64,000 bases of DNA, taken from contig JAFAFL010000133.1 in NCBI GenBank assembly GCA_023423535.1, forward strand, positions 114,953 through 178,952, in the 5' to 3' direction. Made by a program: the position numbers and the translations under genes. How positions within the stretch are numbered: the first letter of the stretch is position 1; the number at the start of each line of letters is the position of its first letter. This document shows, in pieces, positions 9,849 through 17,405 of this stretch. The stretch comes from Pseudomonadota bacterium (GTDB lineage Bacteria > Myxococcota > Myxococcia > Myxococcales > Myxococcaceae). The notes under the pieces are model-generated. The model did not search any database. It was not told where the DNA came from and worked only from the letters and a program-made list of their open reading frames with translations.

Positions 9849-10321
9849 GGGTGAAGGCGGCCACCCTGTTCGTTCTCTGCATCGCTGTGGCCGGGTGCTC
9901 GAGCGGGTTCGAAGACAAGGCCCTCGGCGTGCGCTGGGAGCCACCCCACTTCGCGCAGGGCAAGGCCTCGACGAGCTCGGATCCCGTTCCCACCGCGCAC
10001 CTCCCCGGCGGCGTTTCGCTGCGAAGAGTCAGTGGCGAAGCGCCCTCCGGCCGGGCGGAGGCGATGCTGGCGGAGGTGGTCACGCAGGCGGGTCTGGGCG
10101 CTGCGACGGCACAGATGACGGTGCGCTCGCACCGCAGCGGCACGTTGCCGGCGGGGCGGGTGGAGCGCTTCGAGCTCGACGGTGGCGCCGAACGCACGTT
10201 GCTCTACGTGGTCCGGGGAGACGGCGCGTACCTCGTGCTGACGATGACGGCGGAGCGAGGCGAGTACAGCCAGCGCGAGAACCACTTCGAACGGTCGCTG
10301 GCCTCGCTTCGTTTTCGCTGA
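9845..10321 (+). CDS. Small putative lipoprotein
   Basis: A 158-residue protein starting at a GTG that overlaps the previous stop as GTGA, with GAGG about 8 nt ahead. The N-terminus has a lipobox (IAVAGC, Cys18). The remainder, including PGRAEAMLAEVVTQAG and ERTLLYVVRGDGAYLVLTMTAERGEY, resembles small periplasmic lipoproteins that measure or bind something after export, but I do not recognise a named family. The overlap says it is translated with the MopE-type gene upstream, and another MopE-type gene starts 20 bases downstream, so all three probably serve one envelope function. GTG 9851 is a possible alternative start. Confidence 0.78.
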
Positions 10322-10340
10322 TGTGTCTAGAGTCGCATAT

Positions 10341-12056
10341 ATGCGTTTAGGCAATCTTTTTGCTGTTGCATGTATCGCGTTGATTTTCGTGTTTTCAGGC
10401 ACCGCGCGCGCGAACTCCAACGGCTTCCCGAACCCCAGCGCCCAGGGCTGCAACATGTGTCACTCCGGCGGCTCGGGCGTTCCGGTGGTCACCGTCACCG
10501 CGAGCCCGCAGGCCATCGCGCCCGGCACGCCGACCACGCTCACCGTCGTCATCACCACGCCCAACGGGCCGAGCGCCGGCTTCAACCTGCGCACCACCAG
10601 CGGGACCTTCTCCAACCCGGGGCCCGGCGCGAAGGTGATGTCGAACCAGCTCACGCACACGTCGCCGAAGGCCGAGGACGCGCAGGGCAACGTGACGTTC
10701 ACCGGCACCTGGACCGCGCCCTCGACGCCGGGCACCTACACCTTCACCGCCTGGGGAAACTCGGTGAACGGCAACGGCCAGACCACCGGTGATCGCGGGG
10801 CCTCGGCCACCACCACGGTGACGGTGTGCACGCCGCAGACCTTCTACGCGGACGCGGACGGCGACGGCTTCGGCAGCCCCTCGAGCACCACCAGCGCCTG
10901 CTCCGCGCCGGCCGGTTTCGTCTCGAACGACGACGACTGCGACGACACCACGAACACCCGCGCGCCCGGTGCGGCGGAGCTGTGCAACGGCCTCGACGAC
11001 GACTGCGACGGAGCGATCGACGACGGGCTGACGCTCACCGCGTTCTTCCCCGATGCGGACGGTGACGGCTTCGGCAACAGCGCGAACCCGACGATGGCCT
11101 GCGCTGCGCCGATGGGCTTCATCACCACCGGCGGCGACTGCAACGACGCCAGCGGGGCGGTTCACCCGAACGCGATGGAGGTCTGCAACGGCGCGGACGA
11201 CAACTGCAACGGCTCCACCGACGAGGGCCTCCCCACGCAGACCTGGTACGTCGATGCGGACGGTGACGGCGTGGGAAGCATGACCTCGGTGCAGCGTTGC
11301 GCGCAGCCCGCGGGTCACGTGGCCACGAGCGGCGACTGCGACGACAGCAACGCCAACGTGCGGCCAGGCGCGCTGGAGACCTGCAACGGCAAGGACGACG
11401 ACTGCGACGCGCAGATCGACGAGGGCGCGCTGCTCACCTTCTACCGGGACGCGGACGGCGACGGCTTCGGCGACCCGATGATGACGGCGATGGCCTGCAC
11501 CCCGCCGATGGGCTTCGTCGCGCAGGCGGGCGACTGCAACGACGCGCGCGGCGACGTGCACCCGAACGCGATGGAGACCTGCGACGGCAGCGACGAGAAC
11601 TGCGACGGGCAGACGGACGACGGCGTGCCGCTCGCGACCTGCGGGCTCGGCATCTGCCGCAGCACCGGCACCACCTGCCAGCCCTCGAGCTGTACGCCCG
11701 GCCTGCCCGGCGTGGAGACGTGCAACGGGCTCGACGACGACTGCAACGGCTTCATCGACGACGACCCGGACGCGCTCTGCCCGGGCACCGACGTGTGCAC
11801 CGCGCAGACCGACGGCGGTGCCGAGTGCGCACCGCCCGAGGTGGAGAGCGATGGCGGAACCGACGCCGGCACCGATTCGGACGCGGGCACGGATGGAACG
11901 GATGGCGGCACGAGTGACGAGCCCGAGCCGGCCGGCTGCAGTTGCGCCTCGACGGGCAGCGGCGGCGGACGGGCGCTGATCTTCGTGCTCGGGCTGGCGG
12001 CGCTCATCTACACCGCGCGGCGCCGCAGGAACCGGATGCGGCGGGACCGGCGTTAG
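10341..12056 (+). CDS. MopE-type metal-binding surface protein with CxxCH motif and MYXO-CTERM tail (second copy)
   Basis: A 571-residue relative of the protein at 8595 with the same order of parts. They are a signal peptide (to ARA, residue 24), CNMCH (37-41), a beta-rich domain, four full Put_metal_bind repeats plus a partial fifth, an Asp/Gly/Thr linker, and a tail of GCSC, hydrophobic helix and an Arg-rich end. DADGDGFG calcium-loop-like segments precede each repeat. ATG 10341 is preferred over GTG 10323 because it opens a compact signal peptide; neither has a good Shine-Dalgarno. The first 60 bases are strikingly AT-rich compared with everything around. Probably anchored on the cell surface by a myxosortase pathway; metal ligand unknown. 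Confidence 0.85.
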   Translation: MRLGNLFAVACIALIFVFSGTARANSNGFPNPSAQGCNMCHSGGSGVPVVTVTASPQAIAPGTPTTLTVVITTPNGPSAGFNLRTTSGTFSNPGPGAKVMSNQLTHTSPKAEDAQGNVTFTGTWTAPSTPGTYTFTAWGNSVNGNGQTTGDRGASATTTVTVCTPQTFYADADGDGFGSPSSTTSACSAPAGFVSNDDDCDDTTNTRAPGAAELCNGLDDDCDGAIDDGLTLTAFFPDADGDGFGNSANPTMACAAPMGFITTGGDCNDASGAVHPNAMEVCNGADDNCNGSTDEGLPTQTWYVDADGDGVGSMTSVQRCAQPAGHVATSGDCDDSNANVRPGALETCNGKDDDCDAQIDEGALLTFYRDADGDGFGDPMMTAMACTPPMGFVAQAGDCNDARGDVHPNAMETCDGSDENCDGQTDDGVPLATCGLGICRSTGTTCQPSSCTPGLPGVETCNGLDDDCNGFIDDDPDALCPGTDVCTAQTDGGAECAPPEVESDGGTDAGTDSDAGTDGTDGGTSDEPEPAGCSCASTGSGGGRALIFVLGLAALIYTARRRRNRMRRDRR

Positions 12057-12065
12057 CGGCAGCGT

Positions 12066-12332
12066 TCAGCGAGGCGGCCGCGCCCTGCGCGCGGCATCTG
12101 CCCTTCGATCGTCGAGACCCAGCAGCCCCGCGGCATCGGCGAGGTTGCGCCAGAAGGCGACGCTGGTGTCGGAGAGCTCACCGGCGCCGGCGATCTCGTC
12201 CCACGCGGCCTCGAGCTCGCCGCGGTCACACAGCTCGTGGAAGCGCGACAGCTTGAACCGCGCCTCCTGGTCGTGGGGCGGCTCGAGCAGCCGCTCCGCG
12301 TCCTCCATCAGGGTGACGATTCGCTCGCTCAC
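12066..12332 (-). CDS. Small hypothetical protein at the end of a sigma-factor operon
   Basis: An 88-residue soluble protein of unknown family, rich in Ala, Glu, Leu and Trp, probably all helical. I chose the GTG at 12332 (SERIVTLMEDAERLL), which starts 31 bases after the Spy-like gene; the frame is open to 12404, but that would overlap the neighbour by 41 bases. No clear ribosome site is visible. A helical repeat resembling a single TPR-like unit (FHELCDRGELEAAWDEI) is possible. Position suggests it is the last gene of the ECF sigma/anti-sigma/Spy-like run. Confidence 0.55.
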   Translation of the reverse strand: MSERIVTLMEDAERLLEPPHDQEARFKLSRFHELCDRGELEAAWDEIAGAGELSDTSVAFWRNLADAAGLLGLDDRRADAARRARPPR

Positions 12333-12363
12333 CCCGACAACGTAGGCGCTCGCGCGCGACTCG

Positions 12364-12864
12364 TCAGCCCTGCTGCGCGCCCGGCCGCCCGCCCTTGCGG
12401 CCACGCTTGCGCTGATCCCACTCCGACTGGAGCTTCTTCCACGCCTCGGGGCCCACCAGCTCGCGGACCTTCAGCATCAGCCCCAGCCGGTTCTTCCGCA
12501 CCTCGGCCTCGGCCTTCGCGATCTTGTCCACCAGCGCCATCACCGCGCGCTGATCCGGCCGGTCCACCGTCAGCTGCTTCTGCAGCTCGAGCCGCGCGCG
12601 CTTGAGGTCCGCGTCGAGCCCGATGAGCTGCTCGTTCGCCTCGAACGCGAGCGCCTGCACGCGCTGCTGCACCTCCTTCGAGATGCCCAGCCGCTCCGCC
12701 ACGTGCGGCGGGATGCCGCCCCGCCCCATGCCGAAGCCGCCGCCCTTGCCGCGCCCCCTTCCCATTTCCGCGTGCGGTCCGTCGCTCTCCTCCGCGCCCT
12801 GCGCAAAGGCCCCGCCCGCGCAGAGGGTCACCGCCAGCACCGCCGCCGTCATCAGTCGCTTCAT
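12364..12864 (-). CDS. Spy/CpxP-like periplasmic protein
   Basis: A 166-residue protein with a clear signal peptide (MKRLMTAAVLAVTLCAGGAFA). A Gly/Met/Arg/His-rich stretch follows, then two long amphipathic helices containing LGISKEVQQRVQAL and LVDKIAKAEAEVRKNRLGLML. This matches the Spy/CpxP/CnrX-like group of periplasmic chaperones and metal sensors (LTxxQ-type helices). The start is fixed by GGAGGT 6 nt upstream and by the overlap of its ATG with the anti-sigma stop (ATGA). The sigma/anti-sigma/Spy order resembles metal-stress operons in which the periplasmic protein controls the anti-sigma, but whether metal or misfolded protein is sensed is unknown. Confidence 0.8.
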   Translation of the reverse strand: MKRLMTAAVLAVTLCAGGAFAQGAEESDGPHAEMGRGRGKGGGFGMGRGGIPPHVAERLGISKEVQQRVQALAFEANEQLIGLDADLKRARLELQKQLTVDRPDQRAVMALVDKIAKAEAEVRKNRLGLMLKVRELVGPEAWKKLQSEWDQRKRGRKGGRPGAQQG

Positions 12865-13382
12865 TGCCAGACCTCCTCGAAGTCCACCTGTTGTTCGCCG
12901 TCCGTAGGCGCCAGCCACAGCGCGAGCTCACCGAACGCCGCGTAGCTCTCGTCCGCACGCTCGAGATCGCGGTCCCACGCTTCGTCCAACAGCGCGTCGG
13001 CGGTCGCGAACGCGGAGAGCCATTCGTCGGAGGGCGCACCGGTCTCGGCCGCCACGAACACCTCACCATCGGGCTCATGCTCGGCCATTGATGCGCCATC
13101 AGACGGGCGCACCCACGCGAACGCCAGCACGGCCGCGGCCAGCGCGCCTGCCGCCACCGCCCATCGGCCCGCGCGTTCACGGTGCCGCCGCGCCACCGCC
13201 GCACGGACCGACAACGAGGCACGGCTCGACTCGAGCGCAATCGTCTTCCCCTGCAACGCGCCGAACGAACTCAAGGCCTCATGCGTCCGCCACAGCCCGC
13301 GACAGCCTTCACACGCCGCGAGGTGCGCCCGATCGATCTCACCGCCCTCCACCACGGCGCGCTCCACCGCTTCACACGACAT
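12861..13382 (-). CDS. Membrane anti-sigma factor (zinc-finger type)
   Basis: A 173-residue protein beginning at ATG 13382, which shares one base with the sigma-factor stop (TGATG) and has AGGAGG 4 nt upstream; a GTG one codon earlier is less likely. Residues 20-27 give HxxxCxxC (HLAACEGC), the anti-sigma zinc-binding motif. A transmembrane helix lies near 74-92, and the C-terminal 75 residues are acidic and outside. It should hold the adjacent ECF factor at the membrane until a periplasmic signal arrives. Its own stop overlaps the Spy-like ATG, so the three genes are translationally coupled. Confidence 0.85.
   Translation of the reverse strand: MSCEAVERAVVEGGEIDRAHLAACEGCRGLWRTHEALSSFGALQGKTIALESSRASLSVRAAVARRHRERAGRWAVAAGALAAAVLAFAWVRPSDGASMAEHEPDGEVFVAAETGAPSDEWLSAFATADALLDEAWDRDLERADESYAAFGELALWLAPTDGEQQVDFEEVWQ
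12871..12876 (-). promoter_or_regulatory. Shine-Dalgarno site fixing the Spy-like start
   Basis: GGAGGT on the minus strand, 6 nt before the ATG at 12864. It lies inside the end of the anti-sigma gene and rules out the longer frame that would start at 12918. Confidence 0.65.
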
Positions 13383-13957
13383 CACGCCTCCTCCCTCTCG
13401 CGCGCGCCGAGCGCCTTGAGCTTGCCCAGCGCCCGGTACAGGTGGACCCTCGCCGTCCCCGCGGCGATGCCCATCGCGTCGGCGACTTCCGCGAGCGAGA
13501 GGCCCTCGAAGTAGCGGAGCGTCACCGCCGCGGCCTGGCGCGCCGGCAGCTCCGACACCGCGCGCTGGATCTCCTGAAGCCGACGAGCGCGATGGAGCGC
13601 GTCGTCCACAGAGACCGCATCCGACACCGCATCCTCTTCATCCCGGCCGCCGAAGAGCCCCGCCACGCTGCGCCATATCCGCCGGCGCCGGTGAAGGTTG
13701 ATCGCCCGGTTGACGAGGATTCGCCGCAGCCACGGCCCGGCCACGTTCGGGTCACGCAGCGACGCCCTCCGCTCCCACGCATCCGCCAGCGCGGCCTGCA
13801 CGAGCTCCCGCGCCTCTTCTCCATCCTTCGCGAAGCGTCCTGCGAGCCGCAGCAGCGCCGGCGTCAGGGCCTCCACGAGCGCCTCGAAGGGCTCGCCGGC
13901 CTCGGCCACCTGCTCCTGCACGCGTGCGCTCGCGCTGCTCACATCTCCATCAGACAA
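13382..13957 (-). CDS. ECF-type RNA polymerase sigma factor
   Basis: A 191-residue sigma-70 family protein with only regions 2 and 4. Region 2 is ARELVQAALADAWERR...WLRRILVNRAINLHRRRR; region 4 is the helix-turn-helix around GLSLAEVADAMGIAAGTARVHLYRAL. The frame opens with a TTG at 13957; a GTG at 13942 with GGAG close by is an alternative that would remove five residues. The next gene is its anti-sigma, joined by TGATG. It lies 42 bases after the thioredoxin stop. Such factors usually transcribe their own operon, but I could not recognise an autoregulated promoter in the short upstream gap. Confidence 0.9.
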   Translation of the reverse strand: MSDGDVSSASARVQEQVAEAGEPFEALVEALTPALLRLAGRFAKDGEEARELVQAALADAWERRASLRDPNVAGPWLRRILVNRAINLHRRRRIWRSVAGLFGGRDEEDAVSDAVSVDDALHRARRLQEIQRAVSELPARQAAAVTLRYFEGLSLAEVADAMGIAAGTARVHLYRALGKLKALGAREREEA

Positions 13958-13999
13958 GGGACGGAGAAAAAGCGCATACCCGACCCCCGAAGATTCTCG

Positions 14000-14359
14000 T
14001 CAGACGGGCGCGGCGGCAGCGGGCAGGTGGTCCCGGATGACGCCCAGCCAGTACTCGCGGCCGTAGTACTCGCTCATCTTCCCCAGCAGCTTTCCGTCCT
14101 TCACGAGAAGGAACGTCGGAATGCCGAAGAGGCTGAAGCGGCGCGCGAGCTCGGGGTGTTCGTACGCGTTGACCTTCACCACCCGGACCTTCTCCGCGGG
14201 GAGCTGGTCGAGCAGCGACGGGGCCTCGCGCGCAAAGACCTCGCAGTTCGGGCAGCCCGGTCCCCAGAAATCCACGACCACGAGCAGGTTCCGGGGCTCG
14301 AAGACGAGCGCATCAAAGTTTTCCGGCCCTGCATCGAAAATCTGGAGTTCGGTCCCCAT
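14000..14359 (-). CDS. Thioredoxin-family protein with CPNC active site
   Basis: A 119-residue thioredoxin fold. The active-site block is WGPGCPNC (Cys36 and Cys39), so the dipeptide between the cysteines is Pro-Asn rather than Gly-Pro. The cis-proline loop FGIPTFLL and the final KDGKLLGKMSEYYG strand/helix are standard. No signal peptide is present, so it is probably cytosolic. I chose ATG 14359, with GGGAAG about 10 nt before it, because the upstream part of the open frame has no thioredoxin character. The unusual dipeptide should change redox potential or partner choice. It is divergent from tspO. Confidence 0.82.
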   Translation of the reverse strand: MGTELQIFDAGPENFDALVFEPRNLLVVVDFWGPGCPNCEVFAREAPSLLDQLPAEKVRVVKVNAYEHPELARRFSLFGIPTFLLVKDGKLLGKMSEYYGREYWLGVIRDHLPAAAAPV

Positions 14360-14512
14360 GCGCCAACACTTCCCACCGGGGACGTCGCGCGCAACCGGGA
14401 ATGGATTCCAACGCACTCGGGGAGGAGCGCCCGGCCCCCCGAAGACCGGGGAAGATGCGCTCGCCGCTGGGGCTCGCTGGGTTTCCGCGCCGGGGATGTC
14501 CACGTTGTTGAC
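14360..14512. promoter_or_regulatory. Divergent intergenic region between thioredoxin and tspO
   Basis: This 153-base gap must hold promoters for both flanking genes. I see no confident -35/-10 pair, operator or strong hairpin in it. Confidence 0.3.
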
Positions 14513-15049
14513 ATGGAGGCCACCTTTCCGAGGAATTCCGCGCACCTGCGCGAACGCGTGCGCCACCGGGGCTTCGGCAAGCGGGACGCCGCGGCGCTGG
14601 CGATCTTCCTCGGAGGGTCATTGCTCGCGTCGCTGCTCGGTGCCTCGTCGGGCGGTTCGGACAGCTGGTACTGGTACGCGGCCCTGAACAAGCCGCCGTG
14701 GACGCCGCCGGGCTGGCTCTTCGGACCGGTGTGGACGCTGCTCTACGTGGCGATGGCGGTCGCCGCGTTCCTCGTCTGGCGCACCCGCGGAGGATTCAAC
14801 GGTGCGCGTCGTGAGCTCGGCCTCTACGCGGTGCAGCTCGCGCTCAACGCAGCCTGGTCGCCGCTCTTCTTTGGCGCGCACCGACCGGGCCTCGCGCTCT
14901 TCGACATCGGCCTGCTCTGGCTCGTGCTCGCTGTGCTGGTCCCGCTCTTCTTCCGGGTGCGGCGCGCGGCGGGCCTGTTGATGGTGCCCTATCTCGCGTG
15001 GGTCACCTTCGCCTCCGCGCTGAACCTCTCCATCGTGCTTCGCAACTAG
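14513..15049 (+). CDS. tspO: TspO/MBR family tryptophan-rich sensory protein
   Basis: A 178-residue membrane protein of the TspO/peripheral benzodiazepine receptor family. The diagnostic segments are in place: WYAALNKPPWTPPGWLFGPVW, QLALNAAWSPLFFG, LFDIGLLWLVLAV and PYLAWVTFASALN, with five predicted helices. Family members bind porphyrins and haem intermediates and in some bacteria act as regulators of pigment or stress responses. hemF lies about 6 kb away, which may be chance. The ATG at 14513 gives a 16-residue polar leader before helix 1; no good ribosome site is visible, so the exact start is less certain than the family. Confidence 0.88.
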   Translation: MEATFPRNSAHLRERVRHRGFGKRDAAALAIFLGGSLLASLLGASSGGSDSWYWYAALNKPPWTPPGWLFGPVWTLLYVAMAVAAFLVWRTRGGFNGARRELGLYAVQLALNAAWSPLFFGAHRPGLALFDIGLLWLVLAVLVPLFFRVRRAAGLLMVPYLAWVTFASALNLSIVLRN

Positions 15050-15083
15050 AGGGGAAATTTCTGCTCTCTCCCGGCATGCTTCG

Positions 15084-16211
15084 ATGATGAGCAGACGCTT
15101 CCGGCGGGCAGCAGCGATCTTCGGCGCGGCAGTGGGACTGACCGGTGCGGGCGGCACCGCTCGAGCGGACGGCTACGTCAGCCCGGGCCTCCTGGCGAGC
15201 TGGACCTTCGGCAAGCACGGCGGCTTCGGACTCGGCGGCGAGCTGGCGTGGACGCATTACGACCTCCGCGGACAGCAGTCGCTGCCGTGGCCGGTGGTGT
15301 ACGGCGCGTTCCTCCAGTCCGAGGCGCTCTTCGGCGAGGGCCGCGGCTTCCGCGGATCGCTCGGCGCGCAGGCGGCGCCGATGTTCTCGCCGGTGGGCGC
15401 GGAGCTGGGCATGTCACTGCAGCGCGACTCGGCCTGGCGAGGCGGGGTCCACGGCGGTGTCTATGCGTCCGCAGGCGTGGCGAGCCTCGCGTGGCGAGGC
15501 ACCTTCTCCGGTCCCGGCGAGGGCGGGGTGCAGCACGCGGTCGTCTTCACGCTCAAGGCGCCCCTCATGTACGGCTGCGTCCCGCCCATGTGCATCGCCG
15601 GCCGTCCGCTTCGAGGCGAGGACGGGATGCTGCTTCCGGACGTCCTCTGCGACGGGGAAGACGCCCTCTCGGTGTACGGAGAAGCCGAAAGCTGGCTCAC
15701 CGCCGCACGCGCGGAGTTCGCCTCGGTGCCGGCATTCCTCGAGCTCGCCGCGGATCTGCAGAGGGCCGGCGCGCCGGTGTCGCTCGTCGATCGCGCGCTG
15801 GATGCTGCAGCAGACGAGGTCCGCCACGCGCGCCTCTGCTTCGCGGTCGCGAGCGAGAGGAGCGGCCTCACGCTTCGTCCCCGGTGGATGCCCGAGTGGA
15901 GCCGCCCGAGCCGGAGCCTGCTGCAGCCCGCGCACGACTCGCGGGACGCGGAGCTCGCGCGGCTGGCGGTGGAGTCGTTCGAGGACGGCGTGCTCGGTGA
16001 GGGCCGCGCCGCACGCGAGGCGCTGAAGGCTTCGGACGGGGCGGTCGATCCGCGGCTGGCCCAGGCGCAGCGAGGCATCGCGCGCGACGAGCACCGGCAC
16101 GCGCGGCTCGGTGCGGACCTCGTCACCTGGTGCGAGGCCGAAGGGGGACGCGCCGTGCGACGCGCCCTCTCCCGTTCAGGCCTTCACGAGCGCCCGTTGA
16201 CTACGGGCTGA
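15084..16211 (+). CDS. Secreted protein with C-terminal ferritin-like di-iron domain
   Basis: A 375-residue protein with a signal peptide (to about residue 28, ARA). Residues 30-160 are Gly-rich and strand-like (GLLASWTFGKHGGFGLGGELAWTHY...), as in small outer-membrane or secreted beta domains. After a CVPPMC segment, residues 185-355 form a helical domain with E211, ExxH at 245-248 (DEVRHAR), VESFEDG near 297-300 and a second ExxH at 336-339 (DEHRHAR). That is a di-iron ferritin-like ligand set. The second domain could oxidise or store iron, or oxidise a substrate outside the cytoplasm. The fusion is unusual. Its last 11 bases overlap the convergent gene ending at 16201. Confidence 0.75.
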   Translation: MMSRRFRRAAAIFGAAVGLTGAGGTARADGYVSPGLLASWTFGKHGGFGLGGELAWTHYDLRGQQSLPWPVVYGAFLQSEALFGEGRGFRGSLGAQAAPMFSPVGAELGMSLQRDSAWRGGVHGGVYASAGVASLAWRGTFSGPGEGGVQHAVVFTLKAPLMYGCVPPMCIAGRPLRGEDGMLLPDVLCDGEDALSVYGEAESWLTAARAEFASVPAFLELAADLQRAGAPVSLVDRALDAAADEVRHARLCFAVASERSGLTLRPRWMPEWSRPSRSLLQPAHDSRDAELARLAVESFEDGVLGEGRAAREALKASDGAVDPRLAQAQRGIARDEHRHARLGADLVTWCEAEGGRAVRRALSRSGLHERPLTTG

Positions 16212-16764
16212 GCGGAGCGGACGAGAGTTCGGCGCGCGGGAGCGGGAGCCTTCGCACCGCGCCCTCGGGGAGCTGCGGCGTGCGGCCGGCGCGCTTCTCC
16301 GGCGGCGAGAGCACGAGGATGAGCACCCCGCCCGCGTGATCCCCGGCGCGGATGAACACCGAGCCCTGACGCCCGAGCTGGTACACGGTGTCCACGAGCT
16401 TGCGCTGCTTGTCCTGCGGGATGGAGACGCGCACGAACGCGCTGCCGTCCTTGATCTGCTCGAGGCCCAGCGTCGCCTTGCGCCCGTCCGGCAGCGACAC
16501 GTCCTGCTTCTGGCCCTTCGTCAGTGAGACGCGCTGATCCGACTGGCGCACCCACGAGGAGAACGAGATCCCGCTGCGCGCGAACTCGCTCTTCATCTCG
16601 GAGAGGTTCGGCGGATCGATCTTGTCGCCCGCGTTGGACGCGAGCACGACCTCCGCGCGCACGTCCACCTTGTCCTCGGCCCCTGCCTCGCCCGGCGCCG
16701 CGAACAGCGCGACCGCGAAGAGACCCGACACCACCGCGCTCCACTGCTTCCGGCCCCTGCGCAT
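16201..16764 (-). CDS. Exported protein of an anti-sigma operon, unknown function
   Basis: A 187-residue protein with a signal peptide (MRRGRKQWSAVVSGLFAVALFAAPGEAGA). The mature part contains the blocks AEVVLASNAGDKIDPPNLSEM, SSWVRQSDQRVSLTKGQ and ATLGLEQIKDGSAFVRVSIP, which read as compact beta structure. I do not recognise a characterised family, though similar secreted proteins sit beside anti-sigma genes in myxobacteria. The ATG shares a base with the anti-sigma stop (TGATG) and has GGAG upstream, so it is the third gene of the sigma operon and may feed the signal to the anti-sigma. The 3' end overlaps the convergent ferritin-like gene. Confidence 0.75.
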   Translation of the reverse strand: MRRGRKQWSAVVSGLFAVALFAAPGEAGAEDKVDVRAEVVLASNAGDKIDPPNLSEMKSEFARSGISFSSWVRQSDQRVSLTKGQKQDVSLPDGRKATLGLEQIKDGSAFVRVSIPQDKQRKLVDTVYQLGRQGSVFIRAGDHAGGVLILVLSPPEKRAGRTPQLPEGAVRRLPLPRAELSSAPLSP

Positions 16765-17342
16765 CACAGCTCTCCTCCCGTCGGCGGCACCTCGCGCACC
16801 TCCTCCTCCTCCTCCTCGCCCGTGCGCTTCTTCTTCTCGGGCTGGTTCACCAGCCAGATGATCGTGTTGCCGCTGTCGGTGCTCATCACCACCGGGGCCA
16901 CGCGCGCGCCCTCCTCGACCGTGACCTCCTGCACCGCGACGTGCTCGCTGGCGTAGCCCATGGGCGTGCCGTCCCGCGTGAGCAGCAGCGCGCCGAGCAC
17001 CACCACCGTCACCGTGGCCATGGCCGTGACCAAGGCGCCCTTCTGGTGGGCGAACATCTCCGAGGCCGCCAGCTTGACCCGCTCCCAGAAGGGCGGGCGC
17101 TCGGGCGTCACGCGGGCCATGACCTTCTGCGCGAAGCCGGTGAAGTCGGCCTCGTCGGCGAGCATCTCCATCCCCAGCCGGATGAGCCCGCTCTCCGCGC
17201 GAAGGTCCGCCACCCTCATGGTGCACTCGGGGCAGACCGCGAGATGGCGCTCCACCGTCGTGCGCTCGGACGGCGCGAGCTCCCCGTCGATGAAGGGGGA
17301 GAGCATCGGAAGGAATGTCCTACACGCTGGATTCTGCGCCAT
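16764..17342 (-). CDS. Membrane anti-sigma factor (zf-HC2)
   Basis: A 192-residue protein. The zf-HC2 finger is visible at H33-x3-C37-x2-C40 (HLAVCPEC) following SPFIDGELAPSE, a classic anti-sigma opening. One transmembrane helix (ALVTAMATVTVVVLGALLL) lies near 103-121. The outer part ends in an unusual run of glutamates (EEEEEEV). It should bind the ECF factor encoded just upstream, 63 bases away, and release it on an envelope signal. Its stop overlaps the next gene's ATG, coupling it to a secreted partner. Confidence 0.88.
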   Translation of the reverse strand: MAQNPACRTFLPMLSPFIDGELAPSERTTVERHLAVCPECTMRVADLRAESGLIRLGMEMLADEADFTGFAQKVMARVTPERPPFWERVKLAASEMFAHQKGALVTAMATVTVVVLGALLLTRDGTPMGYASEHVAVQEVTVEEGARVAPVVMSTDSGNTIIWLVNQPEKKKRTGEEEEEEVREVPPTGGEL

Positions 17343-17405
17343 GGCTCACCACCTGCTGGGGATACTGCGACCGACGAAAAGGGCGCGGCGATATTCCCGC
17401 CTCCC

